Positions 42,330 through 52,600 of a stretch of 64,000 nt of DNA are shown piece after piece. The DNA is from Arabidopsis thaliana (lineage: Eukaryota > Streptophyta > Magnoliopsida > Brassicales > Brassicaceae). Below the pieces are notes generated by a model. The model worked only from the letters and a program-made list of their open reading frames with translations, was not told the origin of the DNA and did not search any database. Within the stretch, counting starts at the first letter, position 1. Every line of letters begins with the position of its first letter. Both the position numbers and the translations under genes were made by a program. The stretch spans positions 18,105,001 through 18,169,000 of the forward strand of contig NC_003075.7 of the NCBI RefSeq assembly GCF_000001735.4, in the 5' to 3' direction.

Positions 42330-43853
42330 ATGTCTACCTTCAGTGGCGATGAGACCGCTCCTTTCTTCGGCTTCCTTGGCGCTGCCGCTGCGCTCGTCTT
42401 CTCATGTATATCCATCTATACTCTCTTATAATCTCCATCTTCTTCTTTTCTCTTTGGTTCTGAATTGTTCACTGATCTTGTGTGTGTTTGTTGTTCTCAT
42501 GATCTCCCTCAAAGTTGCTTTTGTGCTTTAGATCGGCCCTGAGAAGTTCACCGATCTGTGTGTTGCTCATGATTTTTCTTAGAAATTTCTCTCTAGATTT
42601 GTTTAGGCTAAGCGATATCACTGAACTATTATATGTCTCTCCTTTTCGAAAATTCTAGTTTATTATCTTTAGTCAGTGGATCAAATTCTTATGGAACTGC
42701 TCTACGCTGGTTTTAAATCCTTTTTCTTTGTCTTTTCTCCATTGGTGATGTAGTCTAGGCTGATCTTCTAGAAACTAAGACTTTTTGGCTTAGATCTGTA
42801 TGTGTTGAATTTCTTGGTGTCCCCGACAAAAAAAAAAGAATTTCTTGGTGTCCTGTTCTTTGTCCAACATATCGAAATTACCTAGGGAAATTTGCTGGAG
42901 TTGCCAGGTTTTGTGATTGCTGTGACTGGTACTAATTGCATAAGTACAGATTTACCGTTGTTACCATCAAAATTGCTGAGTTGCTTTCATCTATGTCAAT
43001 TATGCTTTTTCTTCATATCGAAGGCATGTTGATTACTTGTGTAAACCATAGTTAGATTGTGACCTTAAAGAGTGTGTATCTTTGTGTTATTAACAAGGTA
43101 TGGGAGCTGCGTACGGGACAGCAAAGAGTGGTGTGGGAGTGGCATCTATGGGTGTGATGAGGCCGGAGTTGGTGATGAAGTCTATTGTCCCAGTTGTTAT
43201 GGCTGGTGTGTTGGGTATCTATGGTTTGATTATTGCTGTTATCATCAGTACCGGGATTAACCCCAAGGCTAAATCCTACTACCTCTTCGACGGATATGCT
43301 CATCTCTCTTCTGGTCTTGCTTGTGGGCTAGCTGGTCTTTCAGCTGGAATGGCCATAGGTATCGTTGGCGATGCTGGTGTCAGGTACGATCCTCTGTGTC
43401 CTTCTTTGCAGATTCACTCTTATAGCCTAATTTGCTAAAAGACTCAATTTTATACAAGTATATCTCCCTTATGAATCAGAATATCATGAGTTTAGTGTCA
43501 CAATTCAACTTGATGAAAATTTGGTAGGGAATATGTGCAATTCACTGACTGTTGAATCTATAATGGAAGAAATATCAGTTCATTACATGCTTCTGTGAGA
43601 TGTCTTGTGCCATGGCGTATTTCTCTAGGATGAAATATAATGGAAGAAATATCAATTCAATTGTGAGTGTCTATCCCCTGTTATATCATTTTGATACGCA
43701 AATTTGTGGTTTGATGACAGGGCCAATGCTCAACAGCCAAAGCTTTTCGTTGGTATGATTCTTATCCTCATTTTCGCTGAAGCTCTTGCTCTATACGGTC
43801 TCATCGTCGGGATCATTTTGTCCTCCCGAGCTGGTCAGTCCAGAGCCGAATGA
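42330..43853 (+). CDS. VHA-C3: V-type proton ATPase 16-kDa proteolipid subunit c
   Basis: The c subunit forms the rotating proteolipid ring of the V-ATPase Vo sector in vacuolar and Golgi/TGN membranes. 164 residues in three exons: 42330-42405, 43098-43383 and 43721-43853 (495 nt). Four transmembrane helices are evident; the proton-carrying glutamate is in helix 4 ([17 protein letters not shown]). [20 protein letters not shown] is the invariant first-loop sequence. Arabidopsis has several near-identical c genes, so the isoform name rests on position (At4g38920). Intron 1 carries a small retroposon stub. Confidence 0.96.
42807..42853 (+). mobile_element. Minimal retroposon stub in VHA-C3 intron 1
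   Basis: GAATTTCTTGGTGTCC at 42807-42822 is repeated perfectly at 42838-42853. The whole insert is 15 nt: CCGAC plus ten A. It is the clearest example in the window of an insertion reduced to the last five bases of the element and its poly(A) tail, between a 16-bp target-site duplication. Confidence 0.75.
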
Positions 43854-44906
43854 GAAAAGAGTGCGGTTCTTGAAGTCCGCATGATTCTTTCTTCCCCTTT
43901 TCACCGGTCTCTTCATAGAGCCGGGATCTTCTTATATTGTTTGTCAGGTTAGTAGAGAGACACAGTGGTTTTGTTCCTTGTGGCATGTCTTCTCGAAACA
44001 AAAACCACACATCATCATCAAAAGCGTTGTTCCGTTTTCACCCTTCTGTTATGTTTGTAATGAGACCGTTGCGGATTCTTCTGTTCCCAGTAAGATAACT
44101 GTGGGAGACACCCTATTTATATCGTTTATCATTTTCCTAATAAAATTCCAGAAAAACTCGATTTGATCTTGTTTATGAAACTTTTTTGAATATTTTTCTG
44201 TTTTGTTTTTGGGTTTTATCGTGTATATATATATATATATATATTTGTCGACCAGTTTAATTTCGTTAAAATGAACAGAGCCCATTGGGCTGTACAGATG
44301 ATGAAAGAAGCCCAAACTCCTATCGTATATATATATTTTGAACATGTGGATGTGTCTGTTAACTATCATTTTTAACATGCGTCTGGTTAACTACAAAGTT
44401 TCTCATTCCTTATCGCACACATTTGTCGTTAATAATTCAAAGCCCAAAGCCGAATTAGAACTTAAGCCCAAGCCCATATTAATGTAAGACGCCGTATACG
44501 GTATATAAAGAAGGAGATAGACGTGAAGACGATACGACTTACCTTGCGGGAATCACGCGACCAATTGATTCTTCTTCTCACAAGCAGGTACTCTCTCTCT
44601 CTATCTCTGTTTTCTCCGATTGTCAATTCTCGCGAGAAGGAAGCTTCCAATTCTAGGTTTCCGTTTTGGTTCGCGCTTTAAGCCCAATTATGGTCGGATT
44701 TGTACGTTTGGGTGTCACCATGGTAGATTCGTTTCGTTAGAATTGTGGAGTACTCGTTTAGGAATCGAAAGGTTGGGTTTTGTGCGTTTCGACGCGAGTT
44801 GTAGATGATCTTGCCTATACGTCTGCTTACTTGTGCTAAATGACTATTAATTTGGTCTTCCTTTTTGACAGTTGGCGTTAACTCTTGTTTATCTACCAGT
44901 TGAAAG
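43854..44906. other. VHA-C3 3' region, retroposon fragment and UFD1 promoter/leader
   Basis: To about 44200 this is VHA-C3 3' UTR and flank. A truncated retroposon lies at 44217-44336. AGCCCA/GCCCAA motifs cluster at 44438-44478, and TATATAAAG at 44502-44510 is a good UFD1 TATA box. The UFD1 leader appears to start near 44540, with a 5' UTR intron from about 44588 to 44871. Confidence 0.55.
44217..44336 (-). mobile_element. Truncated retroposon (about 77 bp) with TA-rich target duplication
   Basis: TATCGT followed by an (AT)n run flanks the insert on both sides (44217-44243, 44321-44336). The reverse complement of 44244-44320 ends GGTCGACAAA, and over its length resembles the 3' end of the 46808-47521 element: TTGGGC, TTTCATCA, ATCTGTA, a small hairpin, then GG(T/C)CGACAAA. 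It is the same family, 5'-truncated, in minus orientation, about 165 bp upstream of the UFD1 TATA box. Confidence 0.6.
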
Positions 44907-46616
44907 ATGGTAACTTTTCTCTTAAATCAGTAATTTCAATCTATCTAGTAACTGTTCTTCCATCTCATGTGTTAGTGTCCCTGCAATTGCAGTTTTACGA
45001 TGGATACGCTTATCATGGAACTACCTTTGAGCAGACTTACCGGTGTTATCCCTCATCCTTTATTGATAAGGTTTGATTTCAAAGTTCCTTACTTATTATT
45101 TTATATGCTTATATATGTAAAATTGGAGAACTTGTGCAATGTTTACAACCCCAATTCTAACATCTCTTTTCTTTTTTCTTTTTTCTTTTCATAGCCTCAA
45201 ATTGAAAGTGGTGACAAGAGTAAGTCTTTAATCTTACAAATAATGTGTCTTTCCAAGTTTATGTTACTCTTTATAATGCTCAAGTTTTGTAATTTGATTT
45301 CTTTGATATCTATTTTCAGTTATAATGCCACCATCAGCCCTTGATCGTCTAGGTACATTTTCTTCCTTTGCTTAATGATTCCAGCTTCTTTTTCGGATTT
45401 CATTTGATTATCCAGAGCCACTTACATCCATCACTGTTTACAGCTTCTTTGCAGATTGATTATCCAATGCTCTTTGAACTTCGTAATGCTTCAACAGATA
45501 GTTTTTCTCACTGCGGAGTCCTTGAGTTCATCGCAGAAGAAGGCGTGATTTACATTCCCTACTGGGTAACAAACAGTAGCTTGTTTTTATCACCAATACA
45601 AGATACTCGATATCTTGTGACTTAAAATCGATTGTTTGCTTTTGCAGATGATGCAGAATTTGCTGTTGCAAGAAGGAGACATGGTGAGAGTTAGAAATGT
45701 CACTCTTCCAAAGGGAACCTACGTGAAACTGCAACCCCACACAACAGACTTTCTCGATATAGCTAACCCGAAAGCCATGTAATTCCGACTTACTCCTCCC
45801 CCTCTTGTATTTTTGTCTCCATCTAGACTTTGAATTCTTTGCGAATACCGTACTCTGTGTATATTGAACCGGTTCCTGTGTTTCTGCTGCAGCTTGGAGA
45901 CCGCATTGAGGAACTATTCATGTCTAACGGTCGGAGATAGCATTATGGTCCCATACAACAATAAGAAATACTTCATAGACATAGTGGAGGCAAAGCCTTC
46001 TAATGGTATTAGCATCATTGAAACTGATTGCGAGGTTGATTTCGCACCTCCCCTTGATTACAAGGAACCCGAACGACCTGTAGCACCTGCTCCAGCCAAA
46101 GGTGAAGCAAAAGGTGATTTGTATGAATTGGACATGAAATTAGCTCCAAGCTGTTAGATTCTAATGTGGTCTTCTTTTTTTGATACAGCTAAGGAGGTTG
46201 ATGTGGCTGAAGCAGAACCAAAGTTTAACCCTTTCACGGGTTCGGGAAGACGTTTGGATGGACGACCTTTATCCTATGAACCGCAACCTGGTGCTGCTAA
46301 CAGTAACGGCCAATCACATCCTGTTGCAAGTAGTAGTAGTAGTGGGTCAGAGAAGGCTACGCAACAAAATCGAGGGAAACTTGTGTTCGGTTCAAATGTA
46401 GAGCGGTCTACTAAAGAGACAACAAAGGTAAATAACTTGTTTAAAAGTAGTATGTGCAAAAAATGGTATCAGAGATAAGAGATGGAGTAGAAATATAATG
46501 TTGATCTATCTGTAACTTAGGTTGGAGCTGGGAAAGATAGAAAGCAAGAGGAAGAGGCTGAGAAGGAAGCCAAGTTCCAAGCTTTTAGTGGTAAAAAATA
46601 TTCATTGAGGGGTTGA
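44907..46616 (+). CDS. UFD1: Ubiquitin fusion degradation protein UFD1-like
   Basis: UFD1 with NPL4 recruits ubiquitylated clients to the segregase CDC48/p97, for ER-associated and chromatin-associated degradation. 315 residues, nine coding exons: 44907-44909 (ATG only), 44993-45070, 45195-45219, 45320-45352, 45444-45565, 45648-45778, 45893-46113, 46189-46427 and 46521-46616 (948 nt). The N-terminal double-psi-barrel UFD1 domain is well conserved ([55 protein letters not shown]). A low-complexity C-terminus ([17 protein letters not shown]) carries the p97/NPL4-binding part. The start codon is the last three bases of its exon. Matches At4g38930. Confidence 0.95.
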
Positions 46617-47847
46617 ACCAACCAATGTGTGGAACCAATCTCTCGTCTTATTTATGATTTTACTCTTGTGCTTATGTATTATCTATGGAATTAAACGTTT
46701 AAAGGAAGAAAAAAAACACAAATAAATTCAAGAAAAAAAGAAGAAGATGATGTATGTGATTCATCATCATTAATTTTAGAGTGGGATTTATTTAGCCATT
46801 TATGTTTTTTTTTTTTTTTTTTTTTTGTCGGCCAAATTTCATATTGGATATTAAAACCCAATAAAGGGTGTTACAGATGCTGATGAAAGGCCCAATCCCT
46901 CACCATTTACAACTTTGATTAAAATTTAAAGCACAGCTTAACCCACCCAATTCTAAAGATAAGGCTAAGACAAAAAAAGTGCCACGTTGCCAACACGTGT
47001 CCAACGTGAGATGAAGAGATGTTGAAACTGACGTTGCCGGCTGATCCACGATCCACCTCTGCTCCGTCGGTCGGGCTTAATCAAATCAACACCAAGAGCT
47101 TCTTCCACATAATTCGCCGGATTCCATCAGCTGAAGATTCCATGCCACCACCTTGAAATAAATTCAGAGATCTCTCAATCTAGTCTTCAAAGGAAAGCTT
47201 CACCTAATACCTATCTTGTAGGTCCCTTCAATGGACGGTGAAGATATTACTCCCTTATAAAGGAAAAGATGAGTTTGGTGAAAGCAGAATTCTTCTGAAG
47301 AAGAAAGCAAACCGAATTGATCTTGTAAACATGTGGAAAAAGAAAAACTAAAACACAAACAAAAAATCCGATCTAATCGGAAAGATAAACCGGACAACGC
47401 CGGAAGCTTTATCCGTTAAAACGAAAATTTATTTGTAGATCTGATTTAGATTAGAAACTATAAACAAAGTAGAAAGTTTCTCTCTCTCAAAGATACATGA
47501 TAGAGAAGAGAGAGAAACTAATATTTAGCCATTTATGTTTAAGAATGCATGTTGTTTGTTGTCTGTGCCAAATTTTGAAAACGGTGCGATGTTTACTTAA
47601 TGAAGAGAAGCCGGTACCGAACCGAACCGAACCGAGCCGTCGTCTTTGATTGGTTAAAAGAAATTCTTGAAAATTTACAACCGCCTCTCTTTTCTGAAAC
47701 GGAAGAAGGATCTCAGGAGTTTCTGATTTCTCTTTTAATAAATACCAAAAGTCAAAATCGGATCTTCGTGTATATAATTGTTCATTTCCTTGAAAACGGT
47801 TACAGAATTAGGGTTTTGTTTCTTCTCTCTCGCCGATTGATCTTGAA
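46617..47847. other. Intergenic: UFD1 3' region, retroposon, F-box/kelch leader
   Basis: 1.2 kb dominated by the retroposon at 46789-47540. The remaining 300 bp before the F-box/kelch ATG include a fivefold CCGAA(C) repeat (47617-47637) and a leader-like CT-rich end. A 267-bp open frame at 47600-47866 starts with ATG but overlaps the real start and has no recognisable content. Confidence 0.55.
46789..47540 (-). mobile_element. Non-LTR retroposon, about 714 bp, with 19-bp target-site duplication
   Basis: TATTTAGCCATTTATGTTT at 46789-46807 recurs exactly at 47522-47540. The element starts on its 3' side with a 20-nt T run (poly(A) on the element strand) and the tail reads ...GGCCGAC-A(n). It has no long ORF (best about 65 codons), so it is non-autonomous. 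Size, poly(A), lack of coding capacity and long duplication are like Arabidopsis Sadhu elements or 5'-truncated LINEs; I cannot decide between them. The perfect duplication implies a fairly recent insertion. Confidence 0.75.
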
Positions 47848-48960
47848 ATGTCTTCCCCAATTATAATTAGGGCACCGAAGAAGCAACCGCCGGAGCCGCC
47901 ATGTCTGATTTCGTTACTCCCCGAAGAAATCGTCGTCGATATCGTAGCCCGTGTCCCTAGATGCTATTACCCTACTCTCTCCCAAGTTTCAAGGCGTTTC
48001 CGATCACTCGTCGCTTCTCCGGAGATTTACAAGAGACGATCCTTCTTCGGATGCACAGAACAATGTCTCTACATCGCAATCTCCAAAGATCAAACCTCTG
48101 ATATCCATTGGTTTACTCTGTGCCGGAAACCTAACGGACAACAATTCTCCGGCACCACCGCCTCTGATCATCGCCTGGTACATATCCCCACTCTCCCTCC
48201 TATGCCTATGCATGGAAGCTATGTTGGCATTGGTTCGAACATCTTTGTGATGGGTGGATTTTGCAATTGGAAGATCACATCGAGTGTTTCGCTCATCGAT
48301 TGTCGAACTCACACTGCTCAGACTCTCCCTAACATGCCCAAGGCCGTTGCTTTTCCCGTCACAGAGCTCATTGATCGGAAGATTTATGTAATCGGAGGAT
48401 CAGATACGCTCTCGCCGATGAAATCTCCGTCAAGAATTATGATGGTGTATGATACAGATACCGAAATGTGGCAACTTCGGGCGAGGCCAGATTGGGAGGC
48501 AGGGAAAAAATGGTTTAGCAGTGTGGTTATAGGAGGTAAGATTTACATGAGGACTTATCACAATAGCTTTGTTTGCGATCCGAATGATACAAGTTGCGAT
48601 AGAGATGAGGTTTTGCATTCTAAGGAGTGGTGGAGTGCGTGTGTGATAGATGATGTCTTGTATTACTATGATGTTCGTGAGAATTGTTTGAGAGCTTATG
48701 ATCCAAAGCAGAGAGCTTGGGGAGTCGTTAAAGGTTTTGAAGGATTGTTGCCTGTGGCTTGTAAGTGGTCCAAAACTGTGAGTTACACCGGTGGGAAATT
48801 GGTTCTGTTCTTGCAGAAAACAGAGAAAACAGAGATTTGGTGTGCGGAAATCGCAGTGGAAAGACGCGAGGGTGGAGAGATTTGGGGTAAAGTGGAGTGG
48901 TGTAATGTTGTGCTTAGTGGGAATTTTCACATAATGGATTGTGTAGCTGTTGTGCTCTGA
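47848..48960 (+). CDS. F-box/kelch-repeat protein
   Basis: Intronless, 370 residues, ATG confirmed. The F-box is at about residues 20-60 (LISLLPEEIVVDIVARVPRC, YPTLSQVSRRFRSLVASPEI). Kelch motifs with paired glycines follow: IFVMGGFCN, KIYVIGGSD, VVIGGKIYM, giving a partial beta-propeller. It would act as substrate receptor in an SCF ubiquitin ligase; the target is unknown. A poorly conserved C-terminal half is typical of this expanded Arabidopsis family. Matches At4g38940. A retroposon ends 307 bp upstream of its start. Confidence 0.94.
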   Translation: MSSPIIIRAPKKQPPEPPCLISLLPEEIVVDIVARVPRCYYPTLSQVSRRFRSLVASPEIYKRRSFFGCTEQCLYIAISKDQTSDIHWFTLCRKPNGQQFSGTTASDHRLVHIPTLPPMPMHGSYVGIGSNIFVMGGFCNWKITSSVSLIDCRTHTAQTLPNMPKAVAFPVTELIDRKIYVIGGSDTLSPMKSPSRIMMVYDTDTEMWQLRARPDWEAGKKWFSSVVIGGKIYMRTYHNSFVCDPNDTSCDRDEVLHSKEWWSACVIDDVLYYYDVRENCLRAYDPKQRAWGVVKGFEGLLPVACKWSKTVSYTGGKLVLFLQKTEKTEIWCAEIAVERREGGEIWGKVEWCNVVLSGNFHIMDCVAVVL

Positions 48961-49605
48961 TCTTGTGTTGTAATAGACTTGTGTCCCCTGCTTGTTCTTG
49001 TGTGTTTTACTAGCTTATGAATGTTCTTCCCTGGAATCTTCTTTTTATTAGCGTATGTTTGTATGGTATACTGTTGTTGTGTTTGGTGGGGGAAATCTTA
49101 CTTACATTTGTTAATAGAGTCCCTCTCCTGCTGCTGCTTCTGTCTTCTCTTGTGATTCAAAACTTAGAGATAGATAAGAGTCTCAAATTGACAGAATCGT
49201 ATCCAGCATAGCAGGTTGGAGTAAACAACTACACTTCATGTATAATCTAGGAAGAATAACAAATGCATATATTTTTGTACTGTAAGGAATATTTTGGTGA
49301 TTGCTCAAAGATTTATATTTCTTTACTGTGAGACCAACTATCGTTGTTTTCTTCAATAACACATGTACACATAATGAGTTTTCCTCTTTTTTTTGGGTCA
49401 AAATATTATGAGTTTTCATAACATTAATAACAATTTTTACGGGTAAAAAGAAAAGAATTTGATGGAAAAGAAAAATTCAATTACAACATTGTCTGTTTTG
49501 AAAAATCAAAAGACAGAGGAAATGAAATGACACCAAGAAGATATACAAGACATGGCTTCTGCTACAAGAAACCCAAAAGTAAAATGTCATTGGACCAAAC
49601 AGAAG
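48961..49605. other. Convergent 3' region of F-box/kelch gene and kinesin
   Basis: 645 bp between facing stop codons. It holds both 3' UTRs and a small insertion-like scar at 49374-49417. No gene is supported. Confidence 0.55.
49374..49417 (-). mobile_element. Possible retroposon stub (minus orientation)
   Basis: ATGAGTTTTC at 49374-49383 is repeated at 49408-49417 around 24 nt containing an eight-T run followed by GGGTC. On the minus strand this is GACCC plus eight A. The duplication is short (10 bp), so chance is not excluded. Confidence 0.3.
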
Positions 49606-52600
49606 TTAGAAAAGTGCAGGCATGCTTTTTCTCCAACTATGCGATCTCCGAGTTGTCAAGAACGAAGGAGGTGTGAAGGTCAGACCAAACATCTCCTTCA
49701 TGGCTCTGCCTTGCTCAGCGAACCTCACAAGCTTCGCTACAACATCTGCGCTTTCCATAACCTGAGTCATGTCCTTGGGATTGCTCCAGAGCTCATTCAC
49801 AAGTTGTAACCGCCTGCGTTTGGAGTTAATCGCAATCCCAAACTTGTGGTAGATTCTTTTCCTCTCTTCTCCTGAAAACCTTTTCCCCACAAGCTTGCTC
49901 AGCATCTTTCTCTCCCTGTGAAGCTCTTTCCGGCTTCACCACAAAAAAAAAAATAGTAGGCATTAAAAAAAACTGCAACCACTAATGCCAAACGCTATAT
50001 ACACACGCCAAAAAGATCTAACCTTGAGGCCAATGTTAAGGTTTCTCCTCCTTCCAATGCTTGGTTTCCCTGAGAGAAGCTATCTTTCATAAACAAAAGT
50101 CTTCTTAGCTCTACTCCGATGTAGATTGAATCCGCCTCATCTCCTTTGAAGAGCAAGTAAAAGTATGTTCTATGCACCAAAGAGATGTTACAAGTTTGCC
50201 ATAGCTCCAGAATCTCTTGCCGCTGTCTCTCAAATTCTCTGTCCATGGAGTCCAGACCAATGTCCCTCCTCATTTTACCAGAATCCTCAGCATTTGAGAC
50301 CTGATCAAACAAACCTTGAAAATCAATTGTAAGCTACATAGAAGAATCGATTAGTATATATGTTTATGAACTTACCTCGCCTTGACGCTTAGCCATCTCT
50401 TTAAGCCCTTCAACGAAAGTCCGGATACTAGTAATACCACCCTCTTCTCCCAACGGCGTTCTGATGCTCTGAGTCCCTGTGGAATCGCTCCCGCAAGAAG
50501 ACATAGAATCATTCCTCGATACAGTAGAACCGAACTCTAAATCAGGAAACGCAATCTTGTGACTCTCTGGTCTTCCGAGGAAACCTGTCCCTATGTTTTC
50601 AGGCGGAGTGCTCGGGCCTGACACAGTCTCTCTGCGGTTCCAACTTCTCACCCTGACGTTCTGGCTTACACTCGTTTCACCATTAGCATCCTCACCACAG
50701 CCTAAAACGTTTTCAGGTTCTGCTCTCTTGTCTTTCTTGTTATTATAGACTGTGACTGATTCCTCAGTCTCAATGCATTGAACTTCTCTGCAATATTCTT
50801 CTGATAGATCTTCCGAACGCCTAGGCAAGTCTTCATCCAGATCATCATCGTCAGAGTGAGAATGAACATAAGCTCTTGATATTGACAGCGGTGTAGACAT
50901 TCCATCTGATATAAAACTCCTTCTGTCTGAATCGACCACGCCTGATGTCTCCGATACTGAACCATCCTCCCACTTGTCTGTGTGGTTGCCGAAATGTGGA
51001 GTTCCAGGCTTCCATTGAGGAAAAACAGAAGCAAACCTTTTAGTAAAATTGCCATAGAAATCTAAGGCAGAACCGTGATAATTGGGAAAACGTGATGAAC
51101 AATTCAATTATCTGCTGCACAAAGTGAGATTGTGGGAAGAACCAGCAATACCTTTGACGCCACATTGTGTTCAATCATTCTCATGAAATCTTCAAGCCGG
51201 GATTGAGCAAGATCCCTCTGTTTTCTCAACTCTGCGATCTCCTTTTCCATCTGTATAACATTAACTCTTCATCAGCATTAACCCGCCACACAGTTACAAA
51301 ACCAGCCAATGTCATATGGAAGCAATTTGGGCGTGTTCACAAAGCACAAACCTTTTGTATCTGAAGATCTTTCTTCCTCACCGTCATTGCACAATCACAG
51401 TTTGAGGCAGGTGAGGAGGCAGGGTTTCTCAGCTCAGTCTCGAGCCTCGCAAGCTCACGCTGTAGTTGCTTTAGCAGAGCCTTGTCTGACATAACAACAT
51501 TGATCCGCGCCTTTGTGGTGACTTCCTTTGCACAACACGCAAACAAGAGAGTGTTCTTCGTTAGCTCTACATGACTCCTTGCTGGGCTCAGAGTGCAGAT
51601 GATAGCTGTTCTTGCATTACCCCCCAAGCATGGCTGTAGAATTCGTGTGAGCTTCGAGTCTCTAAAGTTGATGTGCCCTTGTCTTCCCTTACTAGGTCAA
51701 GTGTAGAAAGGCGTGGTTCTATTATTAAAGTTGAACTACTAAGCATGCCAAAGACAGCAATCTTTAAAGGATGTATTGTTTACACACCTAAGTTTACGGA
51801 TCACTGTTCCAAGAGTCAGCAAACTTCTATTGATATGGCAGCCTTCCTTGAGTCTTGTACCAGCTGACATAGCTTGTGAAGCACGCTCGCTTCCTGCTAG
51901 ATCGATGAAATTCTGCACATAAAGGGTGATCAACATGAAGACATATTGTTTTTGTTTTTTTTTTTTAAAAAAAAAAAAAAACTCTCAAGATATAACATAA
52001 AGAAGGGTTGTTTTAGCTTTGCAGATGAGAGCATACCACACTCGCCATGAGGGTGGTGGAGTTTTCTTTGCCTAAGAACTCACGAGCAGAGCTTTCAACT
52101 GTCTAATAAGTAACGAGACAATCAAGGGCCAAGCTAAGTGAGAGAGAATTTGTATCATAAATAAACTGATAGATAAGAATCTAACCAGTCTGATCATTTG
52201 ATGAGATCTGGAACTTCTCTCATTCAATGAGGTTTCACCTATCTTACGCTGTGCTGCGAAAATGTAGAAGCATGTAAGTTTACTTTTCAGAAAACATGTT
52301 CTGGAGAAAATACAGAGTTTCAGATCATGTACACAACAACACTACTTTCATTGGCTACTTCATAGTAATGGAAAGTGATTTTGACTTTTGAGTTTTACCT
52401 TCACAAATAGATAGAAGTTCCTTCAGATGGTTCCAGTCTCGCAGAGTTTCCTCTGTGGCTTTTTCAACAACTGTCCCTTTCTAATAAGAAAAAACGATAG
52501 AACTAAGGAGAGTCAGACAATTTTACAAACTAAAAAACACTCAGTAAGGAAAATGATATTCATTTACCTCAGGATCGTCTCGTAGCCTCAGTGATGTACC

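Noticed and set aside
47600-47866. 88-codon ATG frame overlapping the F-box/kelch start
   Set aside because: It overlaps the genuine ATG at 47848 in another frame and looks like leader sequence; at most an uORF.
51946-51975. Long T-run followed by A-run in a kinesin intron
   Set aside because: Simple-sequence tract forming a perfect dA/dT hairpin; no duplicated flanks and no element sequence.
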